Assembly: GCF_001635685.1 (NCBI RefSeq)
Contig: NZ_LWFF01000224.1
Coordinates: forward strand, 1 to 52,891
DNA length: 52,891 nt
Source of the DNA: Erythrobacter sp. HI0063
GTDB lineage: Bacteria; Pseudomonadota; Alphaproteobacteria; Sphingomonadales; Sphingomonadaceae
Reading direction: 5' to 3'
Positions 15,662-24,514 of the stretch are shown piece by piece. How positions within the stretch are numbered: position 1 is the first letter of the stretch; each line of letters starts with the position of its first letter. The position numbers and the translations under genes are program-made. Under the pieces are notes generated by a model. It made no database searches. It saw only the letters and a program-made list of their open reading frames with translations, and was not told the DNA's origin.

Positions 15662-16363
15662 ATGTCGATTTTCAACAACAACTCCAATCGCCCCGGCGCA
15701 GGGGCAATATCCCCTTTAGGTGGCATGGCCATGCCGGGTCTCGGCACGGCGTCGCGCATGCCGGTGGCGCAGACATTCCGCCACGCGCGCACGCTGGACG
15801 GCAACAAGGTCGGCCTGGCCTACGATTTCCTGAGCGAGGCGGAGCGCAAGCAATTGCTGCACTTCGCCCGCTCGCCCGACGCGCCGTGGGAAACCTATCT
15901 CCCGAAAAACGACGTGTGGCATGGCCGGATGATCAATCCGCGCTCCATGCCGCCCAAGATATTGAAGCTGATGGAGAAGATCAGGCGCCGCACCGCCAGG
16001 CATATCGCGGCGGATTACGGCATCGCCGATCCGATCTATGCCGATACGCTCCAGCTGGTGCGCTGGCGCGTCGGCGACGATCAGGCGGCGCACGCCGATT
16101 GCGAGGAGCCGAATGGCAGCCCCAACCAGTTCCCGTGGCGCGCCTTCGCCTCGATCATCTACCTGAACGACGAATATGAGGGCGGGGCGATCCATTTCCC
16201 GAAACTCGGCCTGCGCCCGGATCTGAAGCCGGGCCTGCTCGCCTATTTCCCCTCGACCGCGAGCTACCTCCACGGCGTGGAGAAAATCAGGTCGGGCGAG
16301 CGGTTTACCTTCAGTTGTTTCTACACGTTCGACAAGGCAAGGCACGACGGCCACTCGGTCTGA
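15662..16363 (+). CDS. 2OG-Fe(II) dioxygenase, prolyl 4-hydroxylase-like
   Basis: The 233-residue protein has the P4Hc fold: the metal-binding HxD at His144/Asp146 (AAHADCEE), IIYLNDEYEGGAIHFPKL, and the distal His204 (YLHGVEKI), followed by the 2-oxoglutarate-binding Arg in SGERFTFSCFYTF. It should use Fe(II), O2 and 2-oxoglutarate to hydroxylate a substrate, possibly a protein prolyl residue; the substrate is unknown. The first 35 residues are Asn/Gly/Ser/Met-rich and probably disordered. It starts 39 bases after ybaB. A second, distinct protein of this family is at 37130-37765. Confidence 0.88.
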   Translation: MSIFNNNSNRPGAGAISPLGGMAMPGLGTASRMPVAQTFRHARTLDGNKVGLAYDFLSEAERKQLLHFARSPDAPWETYLPKNDVWHGRMINPRSMPPKILKLMEKIRRRTARHIAADYGIADPIYADTLQLVRWRVGDDQAAHADCEEPNGSPNQFPWRAFASIIYLNDEYEGGAIHFPKLGLRPDLKPGLLAYFPSTASYLHGVEKIRSGERFTFSCFYTFDKARHDGHSV

Positions 16364-16415
16364 TGGAACCGCCGCCGCGTTCGTGATACAAGCGCCTCCA
16401 GAGGAGAGAGATCAG

Positions 16416-17210
16416 ATGGCAACGGTGATGAATGACAATGCGAGCGGTAACGACAGCGATGTCCGCGCGCAGGTTTCCGACGAAGAGTGGGCGGTCCGCG
16501 TCGATCTCGCCGCAGCCTATCGCCTGGTGGCGCACTACGGGTGGGACGATCTGATTTTCACGCACCTGTCGGCGCGCGTTCCGGGGCCGGAGCATCACTT
16601 CCTGATCAATCCCTATGACATGATGTTCGAAGAGATCACGGCGTCGAGCCTGGTGAAGATCGATGTCGAGGGGCAGCCGGTTCTGAAAACCAGCCACCCG
16701 GTCAATCCGGCGGGCTTCACCATCCATTCCGCGCTGCACATGAACTGCGAGGATGCAGCGGCGGTGATGCATCTGCATACGCCGAACGGGCAGGCGGTCA
16801 GCGCGATGGAATTCGGCCTGCTGGAGCACACCCAGACCGGCATGATCGCGCGGCACGACATCGCCTATCACGACTATGAAGGCATCGCGACCGACCTCGA
16901 GGAGCGCGAGCGGCTGGTCGAGGACATGGGCGACAAGCACGCCATGATCCTGCGCAATCACGGCACGCTCGCGATCGGCAAGACGGTCGGCCAGTGCTTC
17001 CTGCGCCTCTATTTCATCGAGCGCGCCTGCGAAGCGCAAGTCGCGATGCTGAGCGCGGGCCGCGAGAATTTGAATACCCCGCCGCAGGGCACGCCCGAAA
17101 AGGTCCAGAGCCAGACCCCCGCCGCCGGGATGGGCATGGTCGCGGACGGGCTCGCCTGGCCGGCGCTGTTGCGCAAGCTCGACCGGATCGATCCGGGGTT
17201 TCGGGAGTAG
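16416..17210 (+). CDS. Class II aldolase/adducin domain protein
   Basis: The 264-residue protein has the aldolase class II/adducin pattern: LVAHYGWDDLIFTHLSARVP, the zinc-site HLHTPNG with an upstream His in FTIHSALHMN, and AMILRNHGTLAIGKT with the third His. Family members cleave sugar phosphates or act on related carbonyl substrates; the substrate cannot be assigned. About 25 residues precede the domain. The ATG at 16416 has a strong ribosome site (gaggagag) and is preferred to an ATG 33 bases earlier. No sugar-use genes flank it, so a catabolic pathway is not indicated. Confidence 0.88.
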   Translation: MATVMNDNASGNDSDVRAQVSDEEWAVRVDLAAAYRLVAHYGWDDLIFTHLSARVPGPEHHFLINPYDMMFEEITASSLVKIDVEGQPVLKTSHPVNPAGFTIHSALHMNCEDAAAVMHLHTPNGQAVSAMEFGLLEHTQTGMIARHDIAYHDYEGIATDLEERERLVEDMGDKHAMILRNHGTLAIGKTVGQCFLRLYFIERACEAQVAMLSAGRENLNTPPQGTPEKVQSQTPAAGMGMVADGLAWPALLRKLDRIDPGFRE

Positions 17211-17269
17211 GCGATTGAGGTCGCTTCCGACCCGTTTCGGATCGCTCGCAGCGAGCATAGAGCCGAAGA

Positions 17270-17548
17270 ATGGATGACTACCAGATAGCGCTGCTTTTTG
17301 GCGTTCTTATCGGATTTTTGGCTGGGATGCTGCCCCATCCCAAGACTAGCTGTTGGCTGCTTCTCATCGTCCCCGCCGGAATGATCTTCTACACGATGGT
17401 CGAGTTAAGCGAACCGGGTCGCTCAGCAGATGCGCTTGATGGCCTTCTTTATCTTTTCAATCCGCTCTGGGCTGGTTTAGCCGGATTGGCAGGCTTTGGG
17501 CTCGCTAGGATTCTCTACCGCCTAGTGAACCGGAAGCGTCCTCGATAG
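17270..17548 (+). CDS. Small membrane protein, unknown function
   Basis: The 92-residue protein has three hydrophobic segments: IALLFGVLIGFLAGMLP (residues 6-22), CWLLLIVPAGMIFYTMV (about 28-44) and FNPLWAGLAGLAGFGLARIL (about 63-82), ending in a basic tail NRKRPR. The topology suggests a small inner-membrane protein. I do not recognise a family. Its codon use is less GC-biased than its neighbours. A weak ribosome site (gaag) precedes the ATG, so confidence is moderate. Confidence 0.6.
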   Translation: MDDYQIALLFGVLIGFLAGMLPHPKTSCWLLLIVPAGMIFYTMVELSEPGRSADALDGLLYLFNPLWAGLAGLAGFGLARILYRLVNRKRPR

Positions 17549-17665
17549 CGGCTCACTTTAAAGGTATGCTTTCCTCCCCAAACTGGGCCATCCGCCTCCC
17601 GCTTCCCCACAGCTTCCCACGTAGACCCCGTTGCAGCCCTCCGCCACACTTCCCATATTCGGGGT

Positions 17666-20059
17666 ATGAACCAGACATTCCCGCTTCTCCCCCTTCGTGA
17701 CATCGTCGTCTTTCCCGGCATGGTCGTCCCGCTCTTCGTCGGGCGTGACAAGTCCGTGGCCGCTCTGGAAGCGGCGATGGAAGGATCGAAGGATATCTTC
17801 CTGCTCGCCCAGCTCGATCCGGGCTGCGACGATCCCGCGCGCGAGGATTTGTACGATGTAGGCGTGGTCGCGCGGGTGCTTCAGCTTCTGAAGCTGCCCG
17901 ATGGGACCGTGCGCGTGCTGGTCGAAGGGTCGGACCGCGCGAAGATCGAATCCTTCGCGGTCGAAGGCGATTACGTGGTCGCATCGGTCGAGGTGCGCGA
18001 GGAACGCACGGCATCGGGCAGTCAGGTCACTGCCACCATGCGGCAGGTAATCGAGCAGTTCGGCGAATATGCGAAGCTCAACAAGAAGCTGGGCGAGGGT
18101 GCCGGCGACGAGTTGGGCGATATCGACGATGCGGGCGAACTCGCCGACACCATCGCCGCCGCCGTGGCCGCTAAGGTCTCCGACAAGCAGAGCCTGCTGA
18201 GCGAGGAAGACCCGCTCAAGCGCCTCGAAATGGTCATGTCCTTCATGGAAGGCGAGCTGTCGGTTCTCCAGGTCGAGAAGAAGATCCGCGGCCGCGTGAA
18301 GCGGCAGATGGAGAAGACCCAGCGCGAATATTACCTCAACGAACAGTTGAAGGCGATCCAGAACGAGCTGGGCGACGGGGACGAGGACGGCATAAACGAG
18401 ATCGCCGAACTGACCGAGACGATCGCCAAGACCAAGCTGAGCAAGGAAGCGCGGGCCAAGGCGGAAAGCGAGCTGAAAAAGCTCAAGGGCATGCAGCCGA
18501 TGAGCGCGGAAGCGACCGTCATCCGCAATTATCTCGACGTGCTGCTGGGCCTGCCGTGGGGCAAGAAATCGAAGCTCAAGAAGGATATCGGCGAGGCGCA
18601 GCGGGTGCTCGACGCGGATCACTACGCGCTCGAAAAGGTCAAGGACCGGATCGTCGAATATCTCGCAGTGCAGGCGCGCACCAACAAGCTCAAGGGCCCG
18701 ATCCTGTGCCTCGTCGGCCCGCCCGGCGTCGGCAAGACCTCGCTCGGCAAGTCGATCGCGCGGGCGACGGGGCGTGAATTCATTCGCCAGTCGCTGGGCG
18801 GCGTGCGCGACGAGGCCGAGATTCGTGGCCACCGGCGCACCTATATCGGGTCGCTGCCGGGCAAGATCGTCACCAATCTCAAAAAGGCGGGCAAGAGCAA
18901 TCCGCTCTTCCTGCTCGACGAGATCGACAAGCTCGGCCAGGACTTCCGCGGCGATCCGGCGTCGGCGCTGCTCGAAGTGCTCGACCCCGAACAGAATTCG
19001 AAGTTCCAGGACCATTACCTCGAACTCGATATCGACCTCAGCGACGTGATGTTCGTCTGCACGGCCAACTCGCTCAACCTGCCGCAGCCGCTGCTGGATC
19101 GGATGGAGATCATCCGGCTGGAAGGGTACACGGAAGACGAGAAGGTCGAGATCGCGCAGCGTCACCTGCTCGACAAGCAGGTCAAGCAGCATGGCCTCAA
19201 GGATGGCGAATTCGAGCTGACCGAAGAGGCTCTGCGCGATCTGATCCGCTATTACACGCGCGAGGCCGGGGTCCGCACGCTGGAGCGCGAGATCGCCAAG
19301 CTGGCCCGCAAGAGCCTGCGCCGCATTCTCGAAGGCAAGACGACAAGCGTAACAATCACGCCCGAAAACCTGGCCGATTTCGCCGGTGTCCGCCGCCACA
19401 AGCACGGCATGGGCGAGGAAGAGGCGCAGATCGGTGCGGTTACGGGCCTTGCCTGGACCGAAGTGGGCGGCGAATTGCTCACGATCGAGAGCGTCACCAC
19501 GCCGGGCAAGGGCGAGGCGAAGACGACGGGCAAATTGGGCGAAGTGATGAACGAAAGCGTCGCCGCCGCCTTCAGCTTCGTGAAGGCCCGCGCGCCCGCC
19601 TATGGCATCAAGCCGAGCCTGTTCCAGCGCAAGAATATCCATATCCACCTGCCCGAAGGTGCCGTTCCCAAGGACGGGCCAAGTGCGGGGATCGGAATGG
19701 TGACGTCGATCGTGTCGACGCTCAGCGGCGTGGCCGTGCGGCCCGACGTCGCGATGACGGGCGAGGTCACTCTACGCGGCCGGGTGCTGGCGATCGGTGG
19801 GCTGAAGGAGAAACTGCTCGCCGCCCTTCGGGGGGGCATCAAGACGGTGCTCATCCCGGAAGAGAACGTGAAGGACCTCGCGGAGATTCCCGCCAATGTG
19901 AAGGAAGGGCTGGAGATCATTCCGGTCAGCCATGTCGATCAGGTGCTTGAGCGGGCGCTCGTAGCTCCGTTGGACGCGATCGAATGGACCGAGGCGGACG
20001 ATCTGGCCAGCCAGCCGATCACGGCGGGAGGCGCTGCCTCTCCTCCCACGGCGCACTGA
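17666..20059 (+). CDS. lon: ATP-dependent protease La (Lon)
   Basis: The 797-residue length is normal for LonA. The N-terminal substrate domain opens FPLLPLRDIVVFPGMVVPLF, the AAA+ module has Walker A GPPGVGKTS near residue 351 and LLDEIDKLGQDFRGDP, and the protease domain has the catalytic Ser in PKDGPSAGIGM (about residue 673) and Lys in GGLKEKLLAA (about residue 714). Lon degrades misfolded and regulatory proteins in the cytoplasm. The upstream 117 bases show no heat-shock promoter that I can support. hupB follows, as in many proteobacteria. Confidence 0.97.
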   Translation: MNQTFPLLPLRDIVVFPGMVVPLFVGRDKSVAALEAAMEGSKDIFLLAQLDPGCDDPAREDLYDVGVVARVLQLLKLPDGTVRVLVEGSDRAKIESFAVEGDYVVASVEVREERTASGSQVTATMRQVIEQFGEYAKLNKKLGEGAGDELGDIDDAGELADTIAAAVAAKVSDKQSLLSEEDPLKRLEMVMSFMEGELSVLQVEKKIRGRVKRQMEKTQREYYLNEQLKAIQNELGDGDEDGINEIAELTETIAKTKLSKEARAKAESELKKLKGMQPMSAEATVIRNYLDVLLGLPWGKKSKLKKDIGEAQRVLDADHYALEKVKDRIVEYLAVQARTNKLKGPILCLVGPPGVGKTSLGKSIARATGREFIRQSLGGVRDEAEIRGHRRTYIGSLPGKIVTNLKKAGKSNPLFLLDEIDKLGQDFRGDPASALLEVLDPEQNSKFQDHYLELDIDLSDVMFVCTANSLNLPQPLLDRMEIIRLEGYTEDEKVEIAQRHLLDKQVKQHGLKDGEFELTEEALRDLIRYYTREAGVRTLEREIAKLARKSLRRILEGKTTSVTITPENLADFAGVRRHKHGMGEEEAQIGAVTGLAWTEVGGELLTIESVTTPGKGEAKTTGKLGEVMNESVAAAFSFVKARAPAYGIKPSLFQRKNIHIHLPEGAVPKDGPSAGIGMVTSIVSTLSGVAVRPDVAMTGEVTLRGRVLAIGGLKEKLLAALRGGIKTVLIPEENVKDLAEIPANVKEGLEIIPVSHVDQVLERALVAPLDAIEWTEADDLASQPITAGGAASPPTAH

Positions 20060-20093
20060 CGTCCTGATAAGTTTGTAAATTCTGCAATTCTCG

Positions 20094-20120
20094 ACCCGGC
20101 GCATCCCTGGTGCGCCGGGT
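20094..20120 (+). terminator. Stem-loop after lon, possible terminator
   Basis: A perfect 10-bp stem (20094-20103 with 20111-20120, loop of 7) lies 34 bases after the lon stop codon. The bases after it are taaccatatt, with no T run, so it is either a weak terminator or an RNA-stabilising hairpin. Confidence 0.5.
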
Positions 20121-20219
20121 TAACCATATTCGGCGTCGTTTCGACCGATTTGCAGGGCTTTGACGCCGATTTACCTTTGACAGGCCCCGCCGGATGCGCT
20201 CACTCTTCGCGCGCTCGAG

Positions 20220-20234
20220 CCGGTGATTCACCGG
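20220..20234. promoter_or_regulatory. Inverted repeat in the hupB upstream region
   Basis: ccggtga and tcaccgg flank a single central base, making a near-perfect 15-bp palindrome about 64 bases before the hupB ATG. A TTGACA hexamer at 20177-20182 upstream could be a -35 element, although the best -10 candidate at 18-base spacing (cactct) is poor. An operator function is inferred. Confidence 0.4.
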
Positions 20235-20297
20235 TTCAACGTCAAACCGATCAGTTCGTCATGAAGGCGAAATCTCAATCTTGGGGGATCCAACACA

Positions 20298-20570
20298 ATG
20301 AACAAGAACGACCTTATCACCGCGGTTTCCGAATCCAGCGGCCTGTCCAAGAACGACGCGTCGAGCGCGGTCGAAGGCGTGTTCGATGCCATCACCAAGG
20401 CGCTGTCGAATGGCGACGAAGTGCGCCTGGTCGGCTTCGGAACCTTCTCGGTCGCCAAGCGCAAGGCATCGACCGGTCGCAATCCGCGAACCGGCGAACC
20501 GATGACGATCAAGGCTTCGAACCAGCCCAAGTTCAAGGCCGGCAAGGGTCTCAAGGATTCGGTCAACTAA
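20298..20570 (+). CDS. hupB: DNA-binding protein HU
   Basis: The 90-residue protein is a full HU: MNKNDLITAVSESSGLSKND, the hydrophobic core VGFGTFSVAKRKAS, and the DNA-intercalating arm with GRNPRTGEPMTIKASNQP, ending KFKAGKGLKDSVN. HU bends and compacts DNA as a dimer in the nucleoid. It has its own upstream region of 238 bases after lon and is followed by a strong terminator, so it is probably transcribed alone. The ribosome site is gggggat. Confidence 0.97.
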   Translation: MNKNDLITAVSESSGLSKNDASSAVEGVFDAITKALSNGDEVRLVGFGTFSVAKRKASTGRNPRTGEPMTIKASNQPKFKAGKGLKDSVN

Positions 20571-20590
20571 GACCGGATCTTCGGAACACG

Positions 20591-20635
20591 AAACGCCGCG
20601 TCGATCCATTGGGGTCGGCGCGGCGTTTTCGTTTT
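20591..20635 (+). terminator. Rho-independent terminator after hupB
   Basis: aaacgccgcg at 20591-20600 pairs perfectly with cgcggcgttt at 20619-20628, and the run continues as tcgtttt. It lies between two convergent genes. The A tract on the other side means it may also stop transcripts of rlmB from the minus strand. Confidence 0.85.
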
Positions 20636-20644
20636 ATGGCGGCC

Positions 20645-21433
20645 TTATCGCGCGGCGATGGCGTACAATGCGATCGCAGCGGCGTTTGAGACGTTGAGGC
20701 TTTCAACCGAATCGCCGATCGGCAGGCGCGCCAGAGCGTCGCAATGCTGGCCGATATTGTGGCGCATGCCCGGCCCTTCGGCCCCGAGCACCAGTGCTAC
20801 CGGCCCTTTCGGCAGGGCCTCGGCCAGAGTCGCCTCCGCTTCGCCCGCCAGGCCAAGGCGCCAGTATCCCGCCTCTGCAATATCGTCGAGCGCGCGGGCC
20901 AGATTGACCACTCGTACCCAGGGCAGGATTTCCAGCGCCCCGGAAGCGGTTTTGGCAATCACGCCGCCTTCGGGCGGTGCGTGGCGATCCTGCGTGACGA
21001 TCGCCGCCGCTCCGAAAGCAGCCGCAGACCGCATGATCGCGCCGACATTGTGCGGATCCGTCACCTGATCCAGCAGCACGATGGGCCGCGCCGGATCGCC
21101 GTCCAGCACGTCGTCGAGGAACACGTCCTCAAGGGGCGCGCAGTCGAGCACCAGACCCTGATGCGGGGCATCGCGCGACACCAGCCGGTCGAGATCGGAA
21201 GGCGCGGCATATTCCACCGCGAAATCCTGCGGCAGCTCGCCGTCGAGTTCGGCGATCGCTTCGCGCGTCGCCCACAATTTGTGATGGCGCCGGGCGGGGT
21301 TCATTAGCGCGGCTTCCACCGCATGGTGCCCCCAGAGGCGCACCTGGCCCGTGCTCGCGCGCCCGCTGCCGCGGCCACCCTTCATACGTCCGGCGCGGCC
21401 GCGCAGGGCTCGCTTGCGTTCCGGTTTGGCCAT
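20645..21433 (-). CDS. rlmB: TrmH/RlmB-family 23S rRNA 2'-O-methyltransferase
   Basis: The 262-residue protein has the three SpoU (SPOUT) motifs: LLDQVTDPHNVGAIMRSAAA with the catalytic Arg, VALVLGAEGPGMR, and LPIGDSVESLNVSNAAAIAL. A basic N-terminal extension (about 25 residues) precedes the substrate-recognition domain VRLWGHHAVEAAL. RlmB methylates the ribose of a 23S rRNA guanosine using S-adenosylmethionine. The gene name follows domain order and length; a paralogue with another RNA target cannot be excluded. Confidence 0.88.
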   Translation of the reverse strand: MAKPERKRALRGRAGRMKGGRGSGRASTGQVRLWGHHAVEAALMNPARRHHKLWATREAIAELDGELPQDFAVEYAAPSDLDRLVSRDAPHQGLVLDCAPLEDVFLDDVLDGDPARPIVLLDQVTDPHNVGAIMRSAAAFGAAAIVTQDRHAPPEGGVIAKTASGALEILPWVRVVNLARALDDIAEAGYWRLGLAGEAEATLAEALPKGPVALVLGAEGPGMRHNIGQHCDALARLPIGDSVESLNVSNAAAIALYAIAAR

Positions 21434-21574
21434 AGCGGTAATTCCTTCCTAGTGTCGGCGCGCCCTGTGCCAGCGGCCCCATTGACAGGCAAGCGCCGCT
21501 TCGCCAAAGGGGCGCCTCCCGGCGGCTCAGCCCGCCGCAGCCCATCGCGTATTCCGCGATATCGGCAAGCCGAT

Positions 21575-21660
21575 GGACAGGTGGCCGAGTGGTTAAAGGC
21601 AGCAGACTGTAAATCTGCCCGCGCAAGCGTACGCTGGTTCGAATCCAGCCCTGTCCACCA
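21575..21660 (+). tRNA. tRNA-Tyr (anticodon GTA)
   Basis: The acceptor stem ggacagg (21575-21581) pairs with cctgtcc (21650-21656), and CCA is encoded at 21658-21660. The anticodon stem gcaga/tctgc encloses a loop with GTA at 21609-21611. The T arm has ggttcgaatcc. The long variable arm is expected for bacterial tRNA-Tyr. It is on the strand opposite to rlmB, 141 bases from its start. Confidence 0.97.
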
Positions 21661-21757
21661 GTTTTCTCCCGATCTACCGCTTCGCTGTGCTATCGGCGAC
21701 GGCAGTCCCCATGACGTCGGTCTTGCCCGCGCGCTGCGCGAGGCCTAACCGGTCGCG

Positions 21758-22897
21758 ATGACTCACTCCAACGCGACCCATCATCCGGTCATTTCCGCCA
21801 CCGGATTGTTTACGCCCGAACACAGCATTTCGAACGCCGAGCTGGTCGAAAGCTTCAATGCCTTTGTCGAGCGGCACAACACCGCCCATGCCGATGCAAT
21901 CGCTGCGGGCGAGATGGATGCTCTCCAGCCGAGCTCGGTCGAATTTATCGAGAAGGCGAGCGGTATCAAGGCGCGCCACGTGATGGCAAAAGACCCGGTG
22001 CTCGATCCCGAGACGATGGCGCCGCGGTGGGACGCGCGCGGGAATGACGAGCTTTCGATGATGGCCGAGATCGGCGTTCTGGCGTGCCGCCAGGCGCTGG
22101 AGCGGGCAGGGCGCGATGCGGCGAATGTCGATGCAGTGCTGTGCGCGGCGTCGAATATGGAGCGGCCCTATCCCGCAATGGCGATCGAAATCCAGCAGGC
22201 GCTGGGGATCGACGGTTTTGCCTTCGACATGAATGTCGCGTGCTCTTCCGCCACCTTCGGCATCCAGACTGCGGCGGACTATATCCGCGCGGGCAACGCG
22301 AAAAGCGTTCTGGTCGTCAGCCCGGAAATCACCAGTGGGCATCTCAATTGGCGCGACCGGGACAGCCACTTCATCTTCGGCGATGTCGCGACCGCCGTGC
22401 TGGTCGAGGATGCGAGCATCGCACCTGCCAGCCACTGGGACATTCTCGGCACGAAGCTCAAGACCGTGTTCTCGAACAATATCCGCAACAATTTCGGTTT
22501 CCTCAACCGCGCCACACCCGACGACACGGACGGGGCGGACAAACTGTTCGTCCAAGAAGGACGCAAGGTCTTCAAGGAGGTCGTCCCGATGGTGGCGGAG
22601 ATGATCGTCGCAGAAGCGGAGCGGCTGGACATCGATCCGCAGGGCCTGCGCCGCCTGTGGTTGCACCAAGCCAATGCCGGGATGAACCGCCTGATCGCCC
22701 AGCGCGTTCTGGGCCACGAGGCGAGCGAGGACGAGAGCCCGACAGTGCTCGACACGTATGGAAACACGTCGAGCGCGGGGTCGATTATCGCGTTCCACCT
22801 GAACAGCGACGATCTGGAAAGCGGCGATAGCGGCCTGATCTGCAGCTTCGGCGCAGGATATTCCGCCGGGACCGTATTCGTCCGCAAGATGGGATGA
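21758..22897 (+). CDS. Beta-ketoacyl-ACP synthase III-like enzyme, extended type
   Basis: The 379-residue protein has the KASIII triad: Cys162 (NVACSSATFG), His303 (LHQANAGMN) and Asn336 (YGNTSSAGS). It is about 60 residues longer than FabH; the extra sequence lies mainly near the N-terminus (residues 20-80, with SSVEFIEKASGIKARHVM). This matches a KASIII subgroup found in several proteobacteria that is distinct from housekeeping FabH. It should condense an acyl-CoA or acyl-ACP primer with malonyl-ACP; the primer is unknown. It precedes psd-pssA on the same strand, 49 bases away, which may point to lipid synthesis. Confidence 0.87.
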   Translation: MTHSNATHHPVISATGLFTPEHSISNAELVESFNAFVERHNTAHADAIAAGEMDALQPSSVEFIEKASGIKARHVMAKDPVLDPETMAPRWDARGNDELSMMAEIGVLACRQALERAGRDAANVDAVLCAASNMERPYPAMAIEIQQALGIDGFAFDMNVACSSATFGIQTAADYIRAGNAKSVLVVSPEITSGHLNWRDRDSHFIFGDVATAVLVEDASIAPASHWDILGTKLKTVFSNNIRNNFGFLNRATPDDTDGADKLFVQEGRKVFKEVVPMVAEMIVAEAERLDIDPQGLRRLWLHQANAGMNRLIAQRVLGHEASEDESPTVLDTYGNTSSAGSIIAFHLNSDDLESGDSGLICSFGAGYSAGTVFVRKMG

Positions 22898-22946
22898 GAT
22901 GGCCCCGGCGCTTGCCGGGTGCCCCGCGCGTCTCTAGACGCAGACT

Positions 22947-23699
22947 ATGCCAGGTGAACTGCTAGACAATCACGGGCGGGGCGATGCCAGCTGGTCCTTG
23001 CCCTCGATCCATCCGGAAGGGCGCAAGTTCGGACTGATTGCCGTGGGCATCAGCCTGATATTCCTGTTGCTGCTGGACTGGGATTGGATCGGGTGGCCCC
23101 TGCTGGCTCTCGCAGGCGGCGTCTTCGCCTTCTTCCGCGATCCCGAGCGCGTTGTTCCGCAAAACGATGTAGCCATCGTATCGCCTGCGGACGGGCTCGT
23201 GACCCTGATCTCCCAGGTCGAGCCGCCCGAGGAATTGCGGATCGACGATGGCAGCGGGATCGAAGGCCTTCCGACAGGCCCGGTGACACGCGTTTCGATT
23301 TTCATGAGTGTGTTCGACGTCCACATCAATCGCGCCCCGATCGGCGGTGTCGTGCGGCGGCTGGTCTATCTGCCCGGCAAGTTCCTCAACGCCGATCTCG
23401 ACAAGGCGAGCGAAGAGAACGAGCGCCAGCACATCATGATCGAACGGGCCGACGGAGTAAGGATCGGCTTCACACAGATCGCAGGTCTCGTCGCGCGGCG
23501 GATCGTGCCCTTCGTCAAGGTCGGCGACACCATGGGTGTGGGCCAGCGGGTCGGCCTGATCCGCTTCGGTAGCCGCGTGGATGTGTATCTGCCCGCGGGA
23601 ACCGATTCGAAGGTCCTCCTGGGCCAGCGCGTAATCGCGGGCGAAACGGTTCTGGGCGAAGTCGGCACACGCAAGCTTATCGAAGGAATTGCGCAATGA
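22947..23699 (+). CDS. psd: Phosphatidylserine decarboxylase proenzyme
   Basis: The 250-residue protein has an N-terminal hydrophobic region ([20 protein letters not shown] and [14 protein letters not shown]), VSPADGLV, the conserved SVFDVHINR, and the self-cleavage site RFGSRVD with Ser209, which becomes the pyruvoyl group. It makes phosphatidylethanolamine from phosphatidylserine at the inner membrane. It overlaps pssA by ATGA, so the two successive enzymes are made from one message. This is the shorter, alphaproteobacterial type. Confidence 0.95.
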   Translation: MPGELLDNHGRGDASWSLPSIHPEGRKFGLIAVGISLIFLLLLDWDWIGWPLLALAGGVFAFFRDPERVVPQNDVAIVSPADGLVTLISQVEPPEELRIDDGSGIEGLPTGPVTRVSIFMSVFDVHINRAPIGGVVRRLVYLPGKFLNADLDKASEENERQHIMIERADGVRIGFTQIAGLVARRIVPFVKVGDTMGVGQRVGLIRFGSRVDVYLPAGTDSKVLLGQRVIAGETVLGEVGTRKLIEGIAQ

Positions 23700-24514
23700 C
23701 GTCTCGTCCTCCCGAAGAACGCCCGCGTCTGGGCCCGAAAGCCACCGAGGACGAGCCGTTCGATGCTGCACCCGTTCCGGTGCGGCGCGGTCTTTCGCTG
23801 CGCGCTTTGTTGCCGAACGCGATTACGGCGGCGGCGCTGTGCTCCGGGCTTACGGGCGTTCGATTCGCCATTGCGGGCGATTGGGGCTTCGCCGTTCTGG
23901 CGATCATCTTCGCCGGCGTTCTCGACGGGATCGACGGGCGAATCGCGCGGCTCCTGAATGCGCAATCGCGATTCGGCGCGGAGCTCGACAGTCTGGCCGA
24001 TTCGCTCAGCTTCGGTACGGCGCCCGCGATTATCGTCTATCTGTGGTCGCTTCAGGATCTGTCGCGTTTTGGCTGGTTCGCAGCGCTCGCCTTTGCGGTG
24101 TGCTGCGCGCTGCGACTCGCTCGCTTCAACGCCCAGATCGATACCGACGTGCAACCGCACAAATCGCTGGGTTTTCTGACCGGTATTCCGGCTCCCGTAG
24201 GAGCGGGCCTGGTCTTCCTGCCGTTCTATCTTTGGATTGCGACCGGCGAGGCGCTGTTCCGCTCGCCCTATCTGGTCGGGCCGTGGGTGGCGTTGATCGC
24301 GGCGCTGATGATTTCGAACCTTGCGACGCTCAGTTGGACGTCGCTTCGCCCACGTCGGAATGTTCGATTGGAACTGCTGGCGTTCGCGGGACTGTTTTTC
24401 GCAGCCTTGCTGTTGGAGCCGTGGTGGACGCTTGTCGGCATCTGCGCGATCTATCTCGCGCTACTTCCCTATGGGTGGTTTCGGTACGCCAGGATCAGGC
24501 GGCAGCGCGCTTGA
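23696..24514 (+). CDS. pssA: CDP-diacylglycerol-serine O-phosphatidyltransferase
   Basis: The 272-residue membrane protein carries the CDP-alcohol phosphatidyltransferase motif DG-x2-AR-x8-G-x3-D-x3-D, seen as DGRIARLL, then [10 protein letters not shown]. Several hydrophobic helices follow, including [14 protein letters not shown] and [18 protein letters not shown]. About 35 hydrophilic residues precede the first helix. It makes phosphatidylserine from CDP-diacylglycerol and Ser, the substrate of the preceding decarboxylase. Its 3' end overlaps by 20 bases a small gene on the other strand. Confidence 0.95.
   Translation: MTSRPPEERPRLGPKATEDEPFDAAPVPVRRGLSLRALLPNAITAAALCSGLTGVRFAIAGDWGFAVLAIIFAGVLDGIDGRIARLLNAQSRFGAELDSLADSLSFGTAPAIIVYLWSLQDLSRFGWFAALAFAVCCALRLARFNAQIDTDVQPHKSLGFLTGIPAPVGAGLVFLPFYLWIATGEALFRSPYLVGPWVALIAALMISNLATLSWTSLRPRRNVRLELLAFAGLFFAALLLEPWWTLVGICAIYLALLPYGWFRYARIRRQRA

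Noticed and set aside
17652-17659. CCCATATT before lon as a heat-shock promoter element
   Set aside because: It lies only 6 bases before the ATG and has no CTTG-type -35 at the right distance.
17558-19648. Open frame of 696 codons opposite lon
   Set aside because: It is a shadow of lon, which is intact and has all protease and ATPase motifs.
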